NCBI GenBank assembly: GCA_934402055.1
Contig: CAKRTC010000015.1
Span: 1-45,289, forward strand
Length of the DNA: 45,289 nt
Direction: 5' to 3'
Origin: an uncultured Lachnospiraceae bacterium
GTDB lineage: Bacteria; Bacillota; Clostridia; Lachnospirales; Lachnospiraceae
Below the pieces are notes generated by a model. It was not told the DNA's origin. It saw only the letters and a program-made list of their open reading frames with translations, and searched no databases. This document shows, in pieces, positions 8,308 to 16,291 of the stretch (the first letter of the stretch is position 1; each line of letters starts with the position of its first letter). The position numbers and the translations under genes were made by a program.

Positions 8308-10025
8308 CCGACGCTTCCTCCTTCCCTAAGCAAGAAATCGGTTATGTCATGTCCTGCCGCAACCATAGGACTTACCATCTCATTGATATCAAGGAGACAG
8401 TCGATCACACAAGCCTTGCCCTCTGCCAATGCCTCTTTAAGTGTTGCCTGCATCTCCTCGACATTCTTAACTCTGTAGCCCTTAAGTCCGTATGCTTCGG
8501 CAAGCTTGACAAAATCCGGACCTCTGTCCATGGTAGTCTCCGAAAAACGCTTATCGTATATAAGATCCTGCCACTGTCTTACCATGCCCAGAGCACCGTT
8601 ATTAAATACTATGGTAACTATAGGCAGATCATAATGCTGGACGGTTGCAAGCTCGTTGCAGTTCATGCGCAGGCATCCGTCACCTGTTATATTAAGCACG
8701 CATTTATCCGGACATCCCACAGCTGCTCCTATGGCAGCTCCCATGCCGAATCCCATTGTACCGAAGCCTCCGCTTGTAAGCAGCTGACCCGGATACTGGA
8801 AATGCAGATATTTGATAGCCCACATCTGATGCTGTCCTACATCAGTGGAAACCACAGCATCCTTAGGAGCCGTATTTCTGATCGTCTCAAGTATCTGCTG
8901 AGGTGTAAATCTTCCGAGATCCGGTGCCTTTGAAGGCTCTCTGAGCGGAAGTATATGTTCCTTCCACTCCTTATGCTCATACTGCGGAAGCTTGGCATTA
9001 AGCATGCTGAGTACCTTGCCTGCCGAACCGATTATATGGTGATCGGTAAGTACATTCTTATCGATCTCTGCTCTGTCTATGTCGATCTGAACTATCTTGG
9101 CCTGCTTGGCAAAGGTCTTAGGGTTGAGTGCAACTCTGTCAGAGAATCTGCTGCCTACGGCAATAAGCAGGTCGCACTCATCACAGGCAATGTTCGATGC
9201 CTCGGAACCGTGCATACCTATCATTCCGGAAGTAAGAGGATTATCTCCCGGGAAGCCGCCGCCTCCCATAAGTGTTATCGCAACAGGCGCATCTATCTTC
9301 TCGGCAAACTCTCTGAATTCCTTGTCAGCTCTGTCTCTTACTACACCTCCGCCACAGATAAGGAAAGGTCTCTCAGACTCTGCTATCATATCAAGGAGCT
9401 TATCTACATCTTCGGTATCGATCTCCGGTGCCGACATGGCACTGTCGGTTGCAAGCTTTCTGATTGCCTTGCAGTCACGGTTATTGTCCGCAGGTATGAA
9501 TTCATAATCGATCATAACATCCGGATTGGTGACATTTTTAAGGAAATCCACAAGCACCGGACCCGGTCTTCCGCTCTGAGCGATTGCAAATGCCTGACGC
9601 ATTGCATCCGGTATCTCTTCGGGATCTCTTACCAGAAATGTAGCCTTGGTTATCGGCATTGCGATACCTGTGATATCGACCTCCTGGAAAGCATCCTTAC
9701 CTAATAATGACTCGCCTACGTTGCAGGTAATAAATACTACCGGTGATGAATCGAGATATGCCGTTGCAATACCTGTAGTGATATTGGTGGCACCCGGGCC
9801 GGAGGTTGCAAAGCATACTCCTACCTTTCCCGTAGCTCTCGCATATCCGTCTGCGGCATGCGAAGCTCCCTGCTCATGAGATGTCAGTATATGATGTATT
9901 TTGTCCTTGTAACGATATAATTCATCATACAAGTTGATGATGGTTCCGCCCGGATAACCGAATATCGTATCGACATTCTGTTCAAGCAGGCATTCCATTA
10001 TTGCTTGTGTTCCTCTTACCTTCAA
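8304..10025 (-). CDS. ilvB: Acetohydroxyacid synthase catalytic subunit, copy 1
   Basis: 573 residues, a full-length thiamine-diphosphate enzyme that makes 2-acetolactate or 2-aceto-2-hydroxybutyrate. FGYPGGTIINLYDEL and the catalytic glutamate in TSHEQGASHAADGYAR mark the Pyr domain, GRPGPVLVDF the middle, and GDGCLRMNCNELATVQHYDLP the diphosphate-binding motif. LGMVRQWQDL carries the conserved tryptophan (Trp485) that favours 2-ketobutyrate. The start is TTG at 10025, preceded by AAGGGGG with a five-base gap. No ATG gives a better family match. It lies ten bases after the stop of small subunit copy 2. Confidence 0.95.
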   Translation of the reverse strand: MKVRGTQAIMECLLEQNVDTIFGYPGGTIINLYDELYRYKDKIHHILTSHEQGASHAADGYARATGKVGVCFATSGPGATNITTGIATAYLDSSPVVFITCNVGESLLGKDAFQEVDITGIAMPITKATFLVRDPEEIPDAMRQAFAIAQSGRPGPVLVDFLKNVTNPDVMIDYEFIPADNNRDCKAIRKLATDSAMSAPEIDTEDVDKLLDMIAESERPFLICGGGVVRDRADKEFREFAEKIDAPVAITLMGGGGFPGDNPLTSGMIGMHGSEASNIACDECDLLIAVGSRFSDRVALNPKTFAKQAKIVQIDIDRAEIDKNVLTDHHIIGSAGKVLSMLNAKLPQYEHKEWKEHILPLREPSKAPDLGRFTPQQILETIRNTAPKDAVVSTDVGQHQMWAIKYLHFQYPGQLLTSGGFGTMGFGMGAAIGAAVGCPDKCVLNITGDGCLRMNCNELATVQHYDLPIVTIVFNNGALGMVRQWQDLIYDKRFSETTMDRGPDFVKLAEAYGLKGYRVKNVEEMQATLKEALAEGKACVIDCLLDINEMVSPMVAAGHDITDFLLREGGSVG

Positions 10026-10035
10026 TTTGTCCCCC

Positions 10036-10521
10036 TTATATCTTGGCTGCGCCCTTTTGCAGCGCTATCATTCCCGTTCTTGCTGTCTCCATGATACCGA
10101 AAGGTCTCATCATTTCTTCAAAAGAAGCGACCTTATCACTTTCTGCCGAAAGCTCTATCGTTAAGGTATTGGCTGTAATATCAGCAATCTTTGCTCCGCA
10201 TATCTCGCATATAGTCATTATATCAGGTCTTGTAGTCACCGTGGCATTGACCTTGATAAGCAAGAGCTCTCTGCCTATGATGGAATGCTCGTTAAGCACT
10301 CTGACCTTAACGACATCAACCAGCTTATTAAGCTGTTTTTCAACCTGCTCCACTACCGAATTACCGCTGTCCACTATAATGGTTATGCGCGAAAGTGTGG
10401 GATCGTCTGTAACACCAACTGCAAGTGATTCAATATTAAATGCTCTCTTTGAAAAGAGACTTGTTATCTTGCTGAGTACGCCGGCGCGGTTCTCAACGAT
10501 TACCGAAATAGTCTGTTTCAT
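10036..10521 (-). CDS. ilvN: Acetohydroxyacid synthase small (regulatory) subunit, copy 2
   Basis: 161 residues, typical length. It has an N-terminal ACT domain (TISVIVENRAGVLSKITSLFSKRAFNIESL, split as SVIVENRAGVLSKITSLF and AFNIESL) and a C-terminal domain ending in PFGIMETARTGMIALQKG. It is clearly diverged from the other small subunit in this operon. GGAGGCGGAAC precedes the ATG, and the gene starts 11 bases after the stop of catalytic copy 2, so each catalytic gene is followed by its own small subunit. Confidence 0.93.
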   Translation of the reverse strand: MKQTISVIVENRAGVLSKITSLFSKRAFNIESLAVGVTDDPTLSRITIIVDSGNSVVEQVEKQLNKLVDVVKVRVLNEHSIIGRELLLIKVNATVTTRPDIMTICEICGAKIADITANTLTIELSAESDKVASFEEMMRPFGIMETARTGMIALQKGAAKI

Positions 10522-10532
10522 GTTCCGCCTCC

Positions 10533-12158
10533 TTACTCAGTCGTACTGCACATAGAATCAACATTTACAATAAGCACCTGCGGTCCTTCGGAATTAAGGA
10601 AGGCCTCAAGAGCCTCGTCTGTTTTATCATCATCCTCAAGTACCATGCTCGGTATGCCGTATGAAGCAATGAGTGCTTCGAAATCCGGATCACCCTCAAG
10701 ATCAACTCCGTATGCTCCGTGGAAAGGTGCTCTCACCTGACTCTGATGCACGAGTCCGAGTACATGGTTCCTTATTATTATGATCTTAAGATCAAGTCTG
10801 TTTGCACGTACTACCGCAAGCTCATTCATACTCATCTGAAAGGAACCGTCTCCGTTGATAACGACTGTCTTGCGTTCAGGCTGTGCGATCTTTACACCGA
10901 TTCCGCAGGGAAGTCCGTAGCCCATGGTTCCGAGTCCTCCCGAAGTAAGGAATCTGATGCCGTGCATGTAGAGATGCTGACATGCCCAGAGCTGATTCTG
11001 TCCAACATCTACGCAAACAGCCGTACCTTCCTCAAGATGACGTCCCAGCTTGCGCATAAATCTCTGTGGTGATACATGCGGATGCTCCGGAAAATCACGT
11101 CCCAGCTCCTCAGCTCTGTAATCCTTAAGAAAAGCTCTCCACTCTGCGGTATCCGGTGCGGTGCACTGCTCCGAGAGCTTGTTAAGTATGATTCCGGCAT
11201 CTCCTACAAGAGGAATGTTTGCTTCCATATTCTTGCCGATCTCTGCCGAATCTACATCTATGTGTATGGTAGTAAGTCTGCGCTTGACCTCGTTTGGTTC
11301 CATGATCGCACGATCCGCAACTCTCATTCCTATCATGATCAGGAGATCTGCTTTGACCATTGCCTTATTTGCAGATCTGTTGCCAAACTTTCCGATCATA
11401 CCCATATTGAGCGGATCGTCTGTATCAAGCAGCGAGAGTCCCATCATAGTCGTTACTACCGGGATATTCATCTCATGAGCAAAGCTCTTAAGCTCTGCTT
11501 CGGCATGCGCAAGAAAAACTCCGCCGCCTGCACATATAACAGGCTTTTTCGCTTCGCTTATTGCATGAATGACATGCGTAAGCTGTCTGCCGTTTCCTTT
11601 AATACTCGGGTTGTATCCTCTGATGTGAACTGTATCCGGAAATACCGGATCCTTAACTTCCTGATCCTGAATGTTCTGAGGAAAATCGATAAGCACCGGT
11701 CCCGGTCTTCCTGTGGAAGCTATGTAAAATGCTTCCTTAATGATATTAGGAAGTTCTCTTGCATCCTTTACAAGATAGCTGTGTTTGATAAAAGGAGTTA
11801 CCGCTCCGAGGATATCAACCTCCTGAAAGATATCTCTTCCGATAAGATTTGTCGGAACCTGACCCGTAACAGCAACCATTGGAATCGAGTCCATATATGC
11901 AGTAGCGATGCCTGTGATAAGATTGGTTGCTCCGGGACCGCTGGTGACCATGCATACACCCGTCTTGCCTGTGACTCTTGCGTAACCTGATGCCATATGT
12001 CCGGCATTCTGTTCCTGTCGTACAAGTGTATACCTGATGGTGTCTTCAACCTTCATCATCTCGTCCATGAGCGAACAGATTGTTGCTCCCGCATAACCGA
12101 ATACGCGGTCAACGCCCTCGTTTATGAGCCCTTGTACAAAGATCTGAGATCCTGTCAT
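10533..12158 (-). CDS. ilvB: Acetohydroxyacid synthase catalytic subunit, copy 2 (divergent active site)
   Basis: 541 residues. The family motifs are present: the catalytic glutamate in RQEQNAGHMASGYAR, GRPGPVLIDFPQNIQ and GDGSFQMSMNELAVV. Two places differ from the canonical enzyme. FGYAGATICSL replaces the usual FGYPGGA. In the loop aligned with LGMVRQWQ the sequence is LGLVHQSQ, so Met is Leu and the conserved Trp is Ser473. That Trp corresponds to Trp464 of E. coli AHAS II and Trp574 of the plant enzyme, which control 2-ketobutyrate preference and herbicide binding. The protein also stops soon after VLIVNVD and lacks the usual C-terminal arm. AAGGAGG precedes the ATG. It is the first structural gene after the ilv leader. 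Confidence 0.93.
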   Translation of the reverse strand: MTGSQIFVQGLINEGVDRVFGYAGATICSLMDEMMKVEDTIRYTLVRQEQNAGHMASGYARVTGKTGVCMVTSGPGATNLITGIATAYMDSIPMVAVTGQVPTNLIGRDIFQEVDILGAVTPFIKHSYLVKDARELPNIIKEAFYIASTGRPGPVLIDFPQNIQDQEVKDPVFPDTVHIRGYNPSIKGNGRQLTHVIHAISEAKKPVICAGGGVFLAHAEAELKSFAHEMNIPVVTTMMGLSLLDTDDPLNMGMIGKFGNRSANKAMVKADLLIMIGMRVADRAIMEPNEVKRRLTTIHIDVDSAEIGKNMEANIPLVGDAGIILNKLSEQCTAPDTAEWRAFLKDYRAEELGRDFPEHPHVSPQRFMRKLGRHLEEGTAVCVDVGQNQLWACQHLYMHGIRFLTSGGLGTMGYGLPCGIGVKIAQPERKTVVINGDGSFQMSMNELAVVRANRLDLKIIIIRNHVLGLVHQSQVRAPFHGAYGVDLEGDPDFEALIASYGIPSMVLEDDDKTDEALEAFLNSEGPQVLIVNVDSMCSTTE

Positions 12159-12392
12159 ATACAGCTTTCCTCCTTGAAAGAATATTATTTAAGTATGGAA
12201 AATGTTTTTCTCGAAAATGATAAAGTATCGAAACCATGGTATAGAACCCTAATGATACATTTTAAACTGTAAAAGTGAAACGTGTAAATAAAAAATCACA
12301 TTGCCCGCATAAAAATGCAATATACTGTTTTTAATATCTACAGCTTAAGTTTCACAAACGGTATATACGATAAGTTTTTTCAAATTCCGAGT

Positions 12393-12430
12393 AAAAGAAA
12401 AAGCCCGTGATGCCTGCTCACGAGCTTTAA
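12393..12430 (-). terminator. Intrinsic terminator in the ilv leader (attenuator)
   Basis: On the minus strand AAAGCTCGTGA pairs with TCACGGGCTTT around a seven-base loop and runs into TTTTTCTTTT. It sits about 60 bases after the leader-peptide stop and about 235 bases before the first synthase gene, so it would end transcription before the structural genes unless prevented. Confidence 0.85.
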
Positions 12431-12486
12431 AAAATCCCCTTAATACAAAACAAATATTTCGGTAAATTCCTATCCCTGTAAGGATA

Positions 12487-12600
12487 TTATAAATGCGCAC
12501 AAGCAACAACACTATTGAGCTTTTCCTCGCCGAGTGTAATCACGACGATGCCAATAATGACGATTAGAGCTATAATGCTGTTAATCACTGTAAATGTCAC
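12487..12600 (-). CDS. Leader peptide rich in Ile, Val and Leu
   Basis: A 37-codon reading frame begins with GTG at 12600, preceded by GGAG at a ten-base gap, and ends in TAA at 12487. The middle is a run of branched-chain residues (VINSIIALIVIIGIVVITL), with 18 Ile/Val/Leu codons after the start. It lies between a sigma-A promoter and an intrinsic terminator, ahead of the branched-chain amino acid operon. This is the classical architecture of a translation-coupled attenuator: a ribosome stalled for lack of charged Ile, Val or Leu tRNA would alter folding of the downstream RNA. The peptide could in principle be a small membrane protein, because it is hydrophobic, but the context favours a leader. 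Confidence 0.8.
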   Translation of the reverse strand: MTFTVINSIIALIVIIGIVVITLGEEKLNSVVACAHL

Positions 12601-12633
12601 TTGATTGAATCTCCGTATAATTATTTTTGTTTT

Positions 12634-12661
12634 ATTATAGACTTTTCAAATGAAAATGCAA
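12634..12661 (-). promoter_or_regulatory. Sigma-A promoter of the ilv operon
   Basis: On the minus strand TTGCAT (12656-12661) and TATAAT (12634-12639) are 16 bases apart. Transcription would start near 12627, giving a leader of about 470 bases before ilvB copy 2. A weaker TTTACA-18-TAAAAT pair also occurs inside the leader near 12250-12290. Confidence 0.75.
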
Positions 12662-12845
12662 CTGTAGTTTTTATTATTTTCTATATTTTATAGCTATGCG
12701 TACTCAGTCCATCCAATTTTTTAGGTATCGACTATCACTTTTTACCCTAATAAACACACGGTATTTTTCTGTATATTCATGGCGTTTTTTTCATGTCCTT
12801 TAACTGAAACAAAAAGCTTCAAGCGTAAAAAATATATATTTTTTC

Positions 12846-12874
12846 TTGACTTGTTAGATATCGATAACTATAAT
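12846..12874 (+). promoter_or_regulatory. Sigma-A promoter of the feo operon with internal dyad
   Basis: TTGACT (12846-12851) and TATAAT (12869-12874) are 17 bases apart. The spacer contains GTTAGATATCGATAAC (12853-12868), a partial dyad GTTA-N8-TAAC, so a repressor bound there would block polymerase. The start point would be near 12881, about 235 bases before feoA. Confidence 0.8.
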
Positions 12875-12886
12875 GAGCGTACGAAA

Positions 12887-12960
12887 GTTAGAAGGTACTA
12901 ACATTTATTACCGCATTCTAACTTTTATTACCACGTTCTAACTTTTATTACTGTTTGCTA
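12887..12960 (+). repeat. GTTAG/CTAAC array with three tandem 20-bp repeats
   Basis: GTTAGAAGGTACTAAC (12887-12902) is an exact GTTAG-N6-CTAAC dyad. It is followed by three 20-base units at 12901-12920, 12921-12940 and 12941-12960 of the form acWTTTATTACYRYRTTCTA. Each junction reads CTAAC, and the 20-base period puts them on one face of the helix. The array lies just downstream of the feo start point and is probably a regulatory site cluster. Iron-dependent regulators of the DtxR type bind related TTAG/CTAA dyads, but that assignment is inference. Confidence 0.7.
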
Positions 12961-12968
12961 ACGTTTTG

Positions 12969-13018
12969 TCGCTTGGATCTTACTTTGATTCAGTCGCATT
13001 TTAAGCGATTTTTTTTGC
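12969..13018 (+). terminator. Possible attenuator hairpins in the feo leader
   Basis: TCGCTT (12969-12974) can pair with AAGCGA (13003-13008), followed by eight T. A competing shorter stem pairs TCGC (12994-12997) with GCGA (13005-13008). A separate GCTGAT...ATCAGC hairpin follows at 13017-13037. The arrangement would let transcription stop about 130 bases into the leader before feoA. Confidence 0.5.
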
Positions 13019-13117
13019 TGATATGTTAGCATCAGCTATCGTATTGTTTCTTTATTCATAGGGAATTTCATCCTATGAAATAAAAAAAATATATCATCAT
13101 ATAACGGAGGTATTTAT

Positions 13118-13330
13118 ATGTTGCCGTTGCCATTGGCTAATGTTGATGAAGAGTACACTATTAAGAAGATAAGCGGTTCTTCGGATGTCAAAAAGCATCT
13201 TGAGAATCTCGGATTTGTTGTCGGAGGCAATGTCAAGATAGTTGCCTATGTCGACGGCAATCTCATCGTCAATGCTAAGGAAGCCCGCATTGCCATCAAT
13301 AAGGAACTGGCTATGCGAGTTATGGTTTGA
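13118..13330 (+). CDS. feoA: FeoA-like protein 1 (SH3-like, ferrous iron transport)
   Basis: A 70-residue FeoA domain: an N-terminal stretch, KHLENLGFVVGGNVKIVAYV with the typical LGF..G..V pattern, and a closing NLIVNAKEARIAINKELAMRV. FeoA proteins are small cytoplasmic SH3-like partners of FeoB. ACGGAGGTATTTAT precedes the ATG. It is the first gene of the feo operon and lies 39 bases before a second, different feoA. Confidence 0.9.
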   Translation: MLPLPLANVDEEYTIKKISGSSDVKKHLENLGFVVGGNVKIVAYVDGNLIVNAKEARIAINKELAMRVMV

Positions 13331-13369
13331 TATACGGGTTTGTTTATTTTTAAAGGAGGTACATCATAA

Positions 13370-13591
13370 ATGACACTTAGAGATGTTAAGATCGGTGAAA
13401 CCGCCAAAGTCGTTAAGCTTAACGGCGAGGGACCGGTAAAGCGCAGGATCATGGACATGGGGCTTACTAAGGGTGTTGAAGTCTTTGTCCGTAAGGTAGC
13501 ACCTCTCGGGGATCCTATCGAAGTGACCGTAAGAGGTTATGAGCTTTCGATACGTAAGGCAGATGCCGAGATGGTAGAGGTTGAGGAATAA
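13370..13591 (+). CDS. feoA: FeoA-like protein 2
   Basis: 73 residues with the classical FeoA pattern (LNGEGPVKRRIMDMGLTKGV, VRKVAPLGDPIEVTVRGYEL, SIRKADAEMVEV). It is more typical than the first copy. AAAGGAGGTACATCATAA precedes the ATG, and feoB begins 19 bases after its stop. Double feoA before feoB is common in Clostridia. Which one binds FeoB is not known from sequence. Confidence 0.93.
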   Translation: MTLRDVKIGETAKVVKLNGEGPVKRRIMDMGLTKGVEVFVRKVAPLGDPIEVTVRGYELSIRKADAEMVEVEE

Positions 13592-13610
13592 TTAAGGAGA
13601 TCAGCTTATA

Positions 13611-15770
13611 ATGAGTATAAGAATCGCCCTTGCGGGCAACCCAAACTGTGGTAAGACCACACTTTTCAATGCACTTACCGGTGCTAACCAGTACGTCGGC
13701 AACTGGCCGGGCGTAACAGTTGAGAAAAAGGAAGGAAAGCTTAAGGGTCATGACGACGTTATCATTACCGACCTTCCGGGAATCTACTCTCTTTCTCCGT
13801 ATACTCTGGAAGAGGTAGTTGCAAGAAATTATCTTACAGAGGAGCGCCCTGATGCAGTACTTAACATTATCGACGGTACTAACCTTGAGCGTAACCTTTA
13901 CCTTACAACACAGCTTCTTGAGCTCGGAATACCGACAGTCATCGCTATCAATATGATGGACCTCGTAAGAAAGAACGGTGACCATATCAATATTCCTCAG
14001 CTTTCAAGAGAATTGGGATGCCGCATTCTTGAGATCTCCGCTCTTAGGAATGACGGTATCACCGAAGCAGCTGCTGAGGCTATCAAGGCAGCCAAGGAAA
14101 AAAAGCCTATTCCGCATCACACCTTCTCAGGACCTGTAGAGCACGCTCTGGCTCATATCGAGGAAGTGACTCTACACGATCAGCCTGAGGAAAAGCAGCG
14201 CTGGTTCGCAATAAAGCTCTTTGAGCGTGATTCCAAGATCGTAGAAAAGCTTAAGCTTAACGAAACCACAAGAGCTCATATCGAAAATGATATCGTGGCT
14301 GCCGAGAAGGAGCTTGATGACGAGGCAGAGGCTATCATCACCAACGAGAGATACATTTATATTGCAGAACTCCTTAAGGATGCCTACAAGAAAAAGAATG
14401 CCGGCGCTCTCACAGCTTCCGACAAGATAGATAAGGTGATTACAAACCGCTGGCTTGCACTTCCTATCTTTGCCGTAATAATGTTTGCGGTATACTACAT
14501 TGCCGTTACTTCACTCGGAACCATAGTTACCGACTGGACCAACGACACTCTCTTCGGTGAGTGGATACAGCCTGCCGTACAGACAGCTCTCGAAAATGCC
14601 GGATGTGCCGACTGGATCGTAAGCATGGTTGTTGACGGAATCATCGGCGGTATAGCAGCGCCTATCGGTTTTGCTCCTCAGATGGCTATAGTATTCTTCT
14701 TCCTCAGCATACTTGAGGACTGCGGATACATGGCACGTGTTGCCTTCATCATGGACCGTATCTTCCGCAGATTCGGACTCAGCGGCAAGAGCTTCATTCC
14801 TTTCCTTATCTCATCAGGCTGCGGTGTACCGGGTATCATGGCTACACGTACCATTGAAAATGAGAAGGATCGCCGTATGACAATGATGACAACTACCTTC
14901 GTTCCCTGCGGAGCAAAGCTTCCTGTCATCGCACTTATCGCAGGTGTTATAAGCGGTGAGTTCTGGGTAGGTCCGGTTATGTACTTCCTCGGTATCTTCT
15001 GCGTTATTACTGCTTGTATCATCTTAAAGAAGTTCGACCTCTTCTCAAGTGAGCCGGCTCCTTTTGTTATGGAGCTTCCTCAGTACCACATTCCTTCATT
15101 CAAGGGCGTGCTTATGCATGTATGGGAGAGAGTTTGGGCATTCCTTAAGAAGGCCGGAACAGTACTCTTCGTCTGCTGTGCGGTTATGTGGCTCCTCGGA
15201 AGCTTCGGATTTACAGCTGACGGCTTCGGTCTTGTAGAGAACACAGAGGATTGTCTCCTTTCCGCTATCGGAGGCGCTATCGCATGGATCTTTGCACCTC
15301 TCGGATTCGGAACATGGCAGGCAGTTGCTGCTTCTCTCTCAGGCTTCGTTGCTAAGGAGGGTATCGTTTCAACCATGGCACTTCTTGCAGGTCTTCAGGA
15401 TGTTGAAGAATACAGTGCAGAGTTCCATGATGCATTTGCAGCATTCTTCCCGACAGCAATGGCAGCATTCTCATTCCTTTGCTTTAACCTCCTTGATTCA
15501 CCTTGCCTTGCTGCTATTTCTACAATGGCACGTGAGATGGGCAGCAAAAAGGGAGTTGCATTTGCAATTATTTTCCAGAATGTATTTGCTTATTGCATGA
15601 CACTTATGATATATCAGTTAGGCGGACTTGCTATCGGTGCACTCAGCTTCGGTATCGGAACCGTTGCGGCACTTATAGTGCTCGTTGTATTCCTCTATCT
15701 TCTCTTCCGTCCTGATCCGCAGGCAAAAAAGCAGAAGATCGAAGCCAATTCAAAGGTAAGCCTGGCTTAA
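13611..15770 (+). CDS. feoB: Ferrous iron transport protein B (GTPase-coupled permease)
   Basis: 719 residues. The N-terminal G domain has G1 GNPNCGKTTLFNALTG, G2 around the threonine in NWPGVTVEKKEG, G3 DLPGIYSL, and G4 NMMDLV near residue 120. A GDI-like helical region follows to about 270. The C-terminal half is a polytopic membrane domain with two Gate segments (GFAPQMAIVFFFLSILEDCG and the mirrored SGFVAKEGIVSTMALL). It imports ferrous iron. AAGGAGATCAGCTTATA precedes the ATG. It is followed by a small Cys-rich membrane peptide, its usual partner in Clostridia. Confidence 0.97.
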   Translation: MSIRIALAGNPNCGKTTLFNALTGANQYVGNWPGVTVEKKEGKLKGHDDVIITDLPGIYSLSPYTLEEVVARNYLTEERPDAVLNIIDGTNLERNLYLTTQLLELGIPTVIAINMMDLVRKNGDHINIPQLSRELGCRILEISALRNDGITEAAAEAIKAAKEKKPIPHHTFSGPVEHALAHIEEVTLHDQPEEKQRWFAIKLFERDSKIVEKLKLNETTRAHIENDIVAAEKELDDEAEAIITNERYIYIAELLKDAYKKKNAGALTASDKIDKVITNRWLALPIFAVIMFAVYYIAVTSLGTIVTDWTNDTLFGEWIQPAVQTALENAGCADWIVSMVVDGIIGGIAAPIGFAPQMAIVFFFLSILEDCGYMARVAFIMDRIFRRFGLSGKSFIPFLISSGCGVPGIMATRTIENEKDRRMTMMTTTFVPCGAKLPVIALIAGVISGEFWVGPVMYFLGIFCVITACIILKKFDLFSSEPAPFVMELPQYHIPSFKGVLMHVWERVWAFLKKAGTVLFVCCAVMWLLGSFGFTADGFGLVENTEDCLLSAIGGAIAWIFAPLGFGTWQAVAASLSGFVAKEGIVSTMALLAGLQDVEEYSAEFHDAFAAFFPTAMAAFSFLCFNLLDSPCLAAISTMAREMGSKKGVAFAIIFQNVFAYCMTLMIYQLGGLAIGALSFGIGTVAALIVLVVFLYLLFRPDPQAKKQKIEANSKVSLA

Positions 15771-15788
15771 CACTAAGGAGATTTTATT

Positions 15789-15938
15789 ATGGCAGCATCG
15801 ATCATCGTTTTAATTATTGTAGGCATCGTATGTGCGGTCAATATTGTGAAAATGATTAAGAATATCAGGAACGGACGCAGCATTGACGGCTGTGACGGAG
15901 ACTGCTCTCATTGCAGCTGCTGCCACCATTCTAAGTAA
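15789..15938 (+). CDS. FeoB-associated Cys-rich membrane protein
   Basis: A 49-residue protein with one N-terminal membrane helix (SIIVLIIVGIVCAVNIV), a basic stretch (KMIKNIRNGRS), and a Cys/His-rich tail CDGDCSHCSCCHH. This matches the small FeoB-associated family found just after feoB in Clostridia. Its role is not established; metal binding or delivery at the FeoB pore is the usual suggestion. AAGGAGATTTTATT precedes the ATG at 15789, 18 bases after feoB. Confidence 0.88.
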   Translation: MAASIIVLIIVGIVCAVNIVKMIKNIRNGRSIDGCDGDCSHCSCCHHSK

Positions 15939-15966
15939 CAGACTTTTTGAATAATAATTGATCTTG

Positions 15967-15994
15967 GGACCCGTCGGTATTTTCCGTCGGGTCC
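15967..15994. terminator. Strong hairpin between the Cys-rich gene and the HMA gene
   Basis: GGACCCG (15967-15973) pairs with CGGGTCC (15988-15994), with an inner CGG/CCG pair. Only a weak T-rich tail (TGTCTGT) follows, so it may be a partial terminator or an RNA-processing or stability element that lowers expression of the next gene. Confidence 0.55.
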
Positions 15995-16014
15995 TGTCTG
16001 TAAGGAGGTTTAAT

Positions 16015-16269
16015 ATGTACAAGACAACTGTTGAAGTAGGAGGCATGGCCTGCGGTATGTGTGAAGCTCATGTAAATGATGCCGTCCGCAAGGCTCTCGG
16101 CAATGTTAAGAAGGTCTCCTCCTCTCATTCCAAGAAGCGCACCGAGATCATCTCTGAGGCGCCCGTTGATGAGGATAAGCTGCGTAAGGCAATTACCGAT
16201 ACCGGCTATGATGTCGGCAATATCACTTCCGAAGTGTATGAGAAAAAAGGGCTGTTCGGATTGTTTTGA
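16015..16269 (+). CDS. Heavy-metal-associated (HMA) domain protein
   Basis: 84 residues with the HMA fold and metal motif GMACGMC near residues 10-16, followed by EAHVNDAVRKALG and a C-terminal KKGLFGLF. Such domains bind soft metals through the two cysteines and act as cytoplasmic chaperones, most often for copper. Here the linkage to feo suggests a wider metal-homeostasis role, which is inference. TAAGGAGGTTTAAT precedes the ATG at 16015. An ATG 57 bases upstream lies inside the preceding hairpin and has no ribosome site. Confidence 0.88.
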   Translation: MYKTTVEVGGMACGMCEAHVNDAVRKALGNVKKVSSSHSKKRTEIISEAPVDEDKLRKAITDTGYDVGNITSEVYEKKGLFGLF

Positions 16270-16288
16270 TAAAGCCTGTCTTTAAAAT
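16261..16288 (+). promoter_or_regulatory. Possible promoter of fumC
   Basis: TTGTTT (16261-16266) and TAAAAT (16283-16288) are 16 bases apart at the end of the HMA gene. The predicted start near 16295 falls at the beginning of the structured leader, which supports a separate fumC transcript. Confidence 0.45.
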
Positions 16289-16291
16289 ATT

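Noticed and set aside
12159..12660. T-box in the ilv leader
   Set aside because: The leader has a coding frame and terminator but no T-box consensus.
12901..12960. CRISPR array
   Set aside because: The units are contiguous 20-base repeats without unique spacers and no cas genes are near.
12881..13117. NiCo or other known metal riboswitch in the feo leader
   Set aside because: The conserved multi-stem core of that class was not found; only simple hairpins and DNA repeats are seen.
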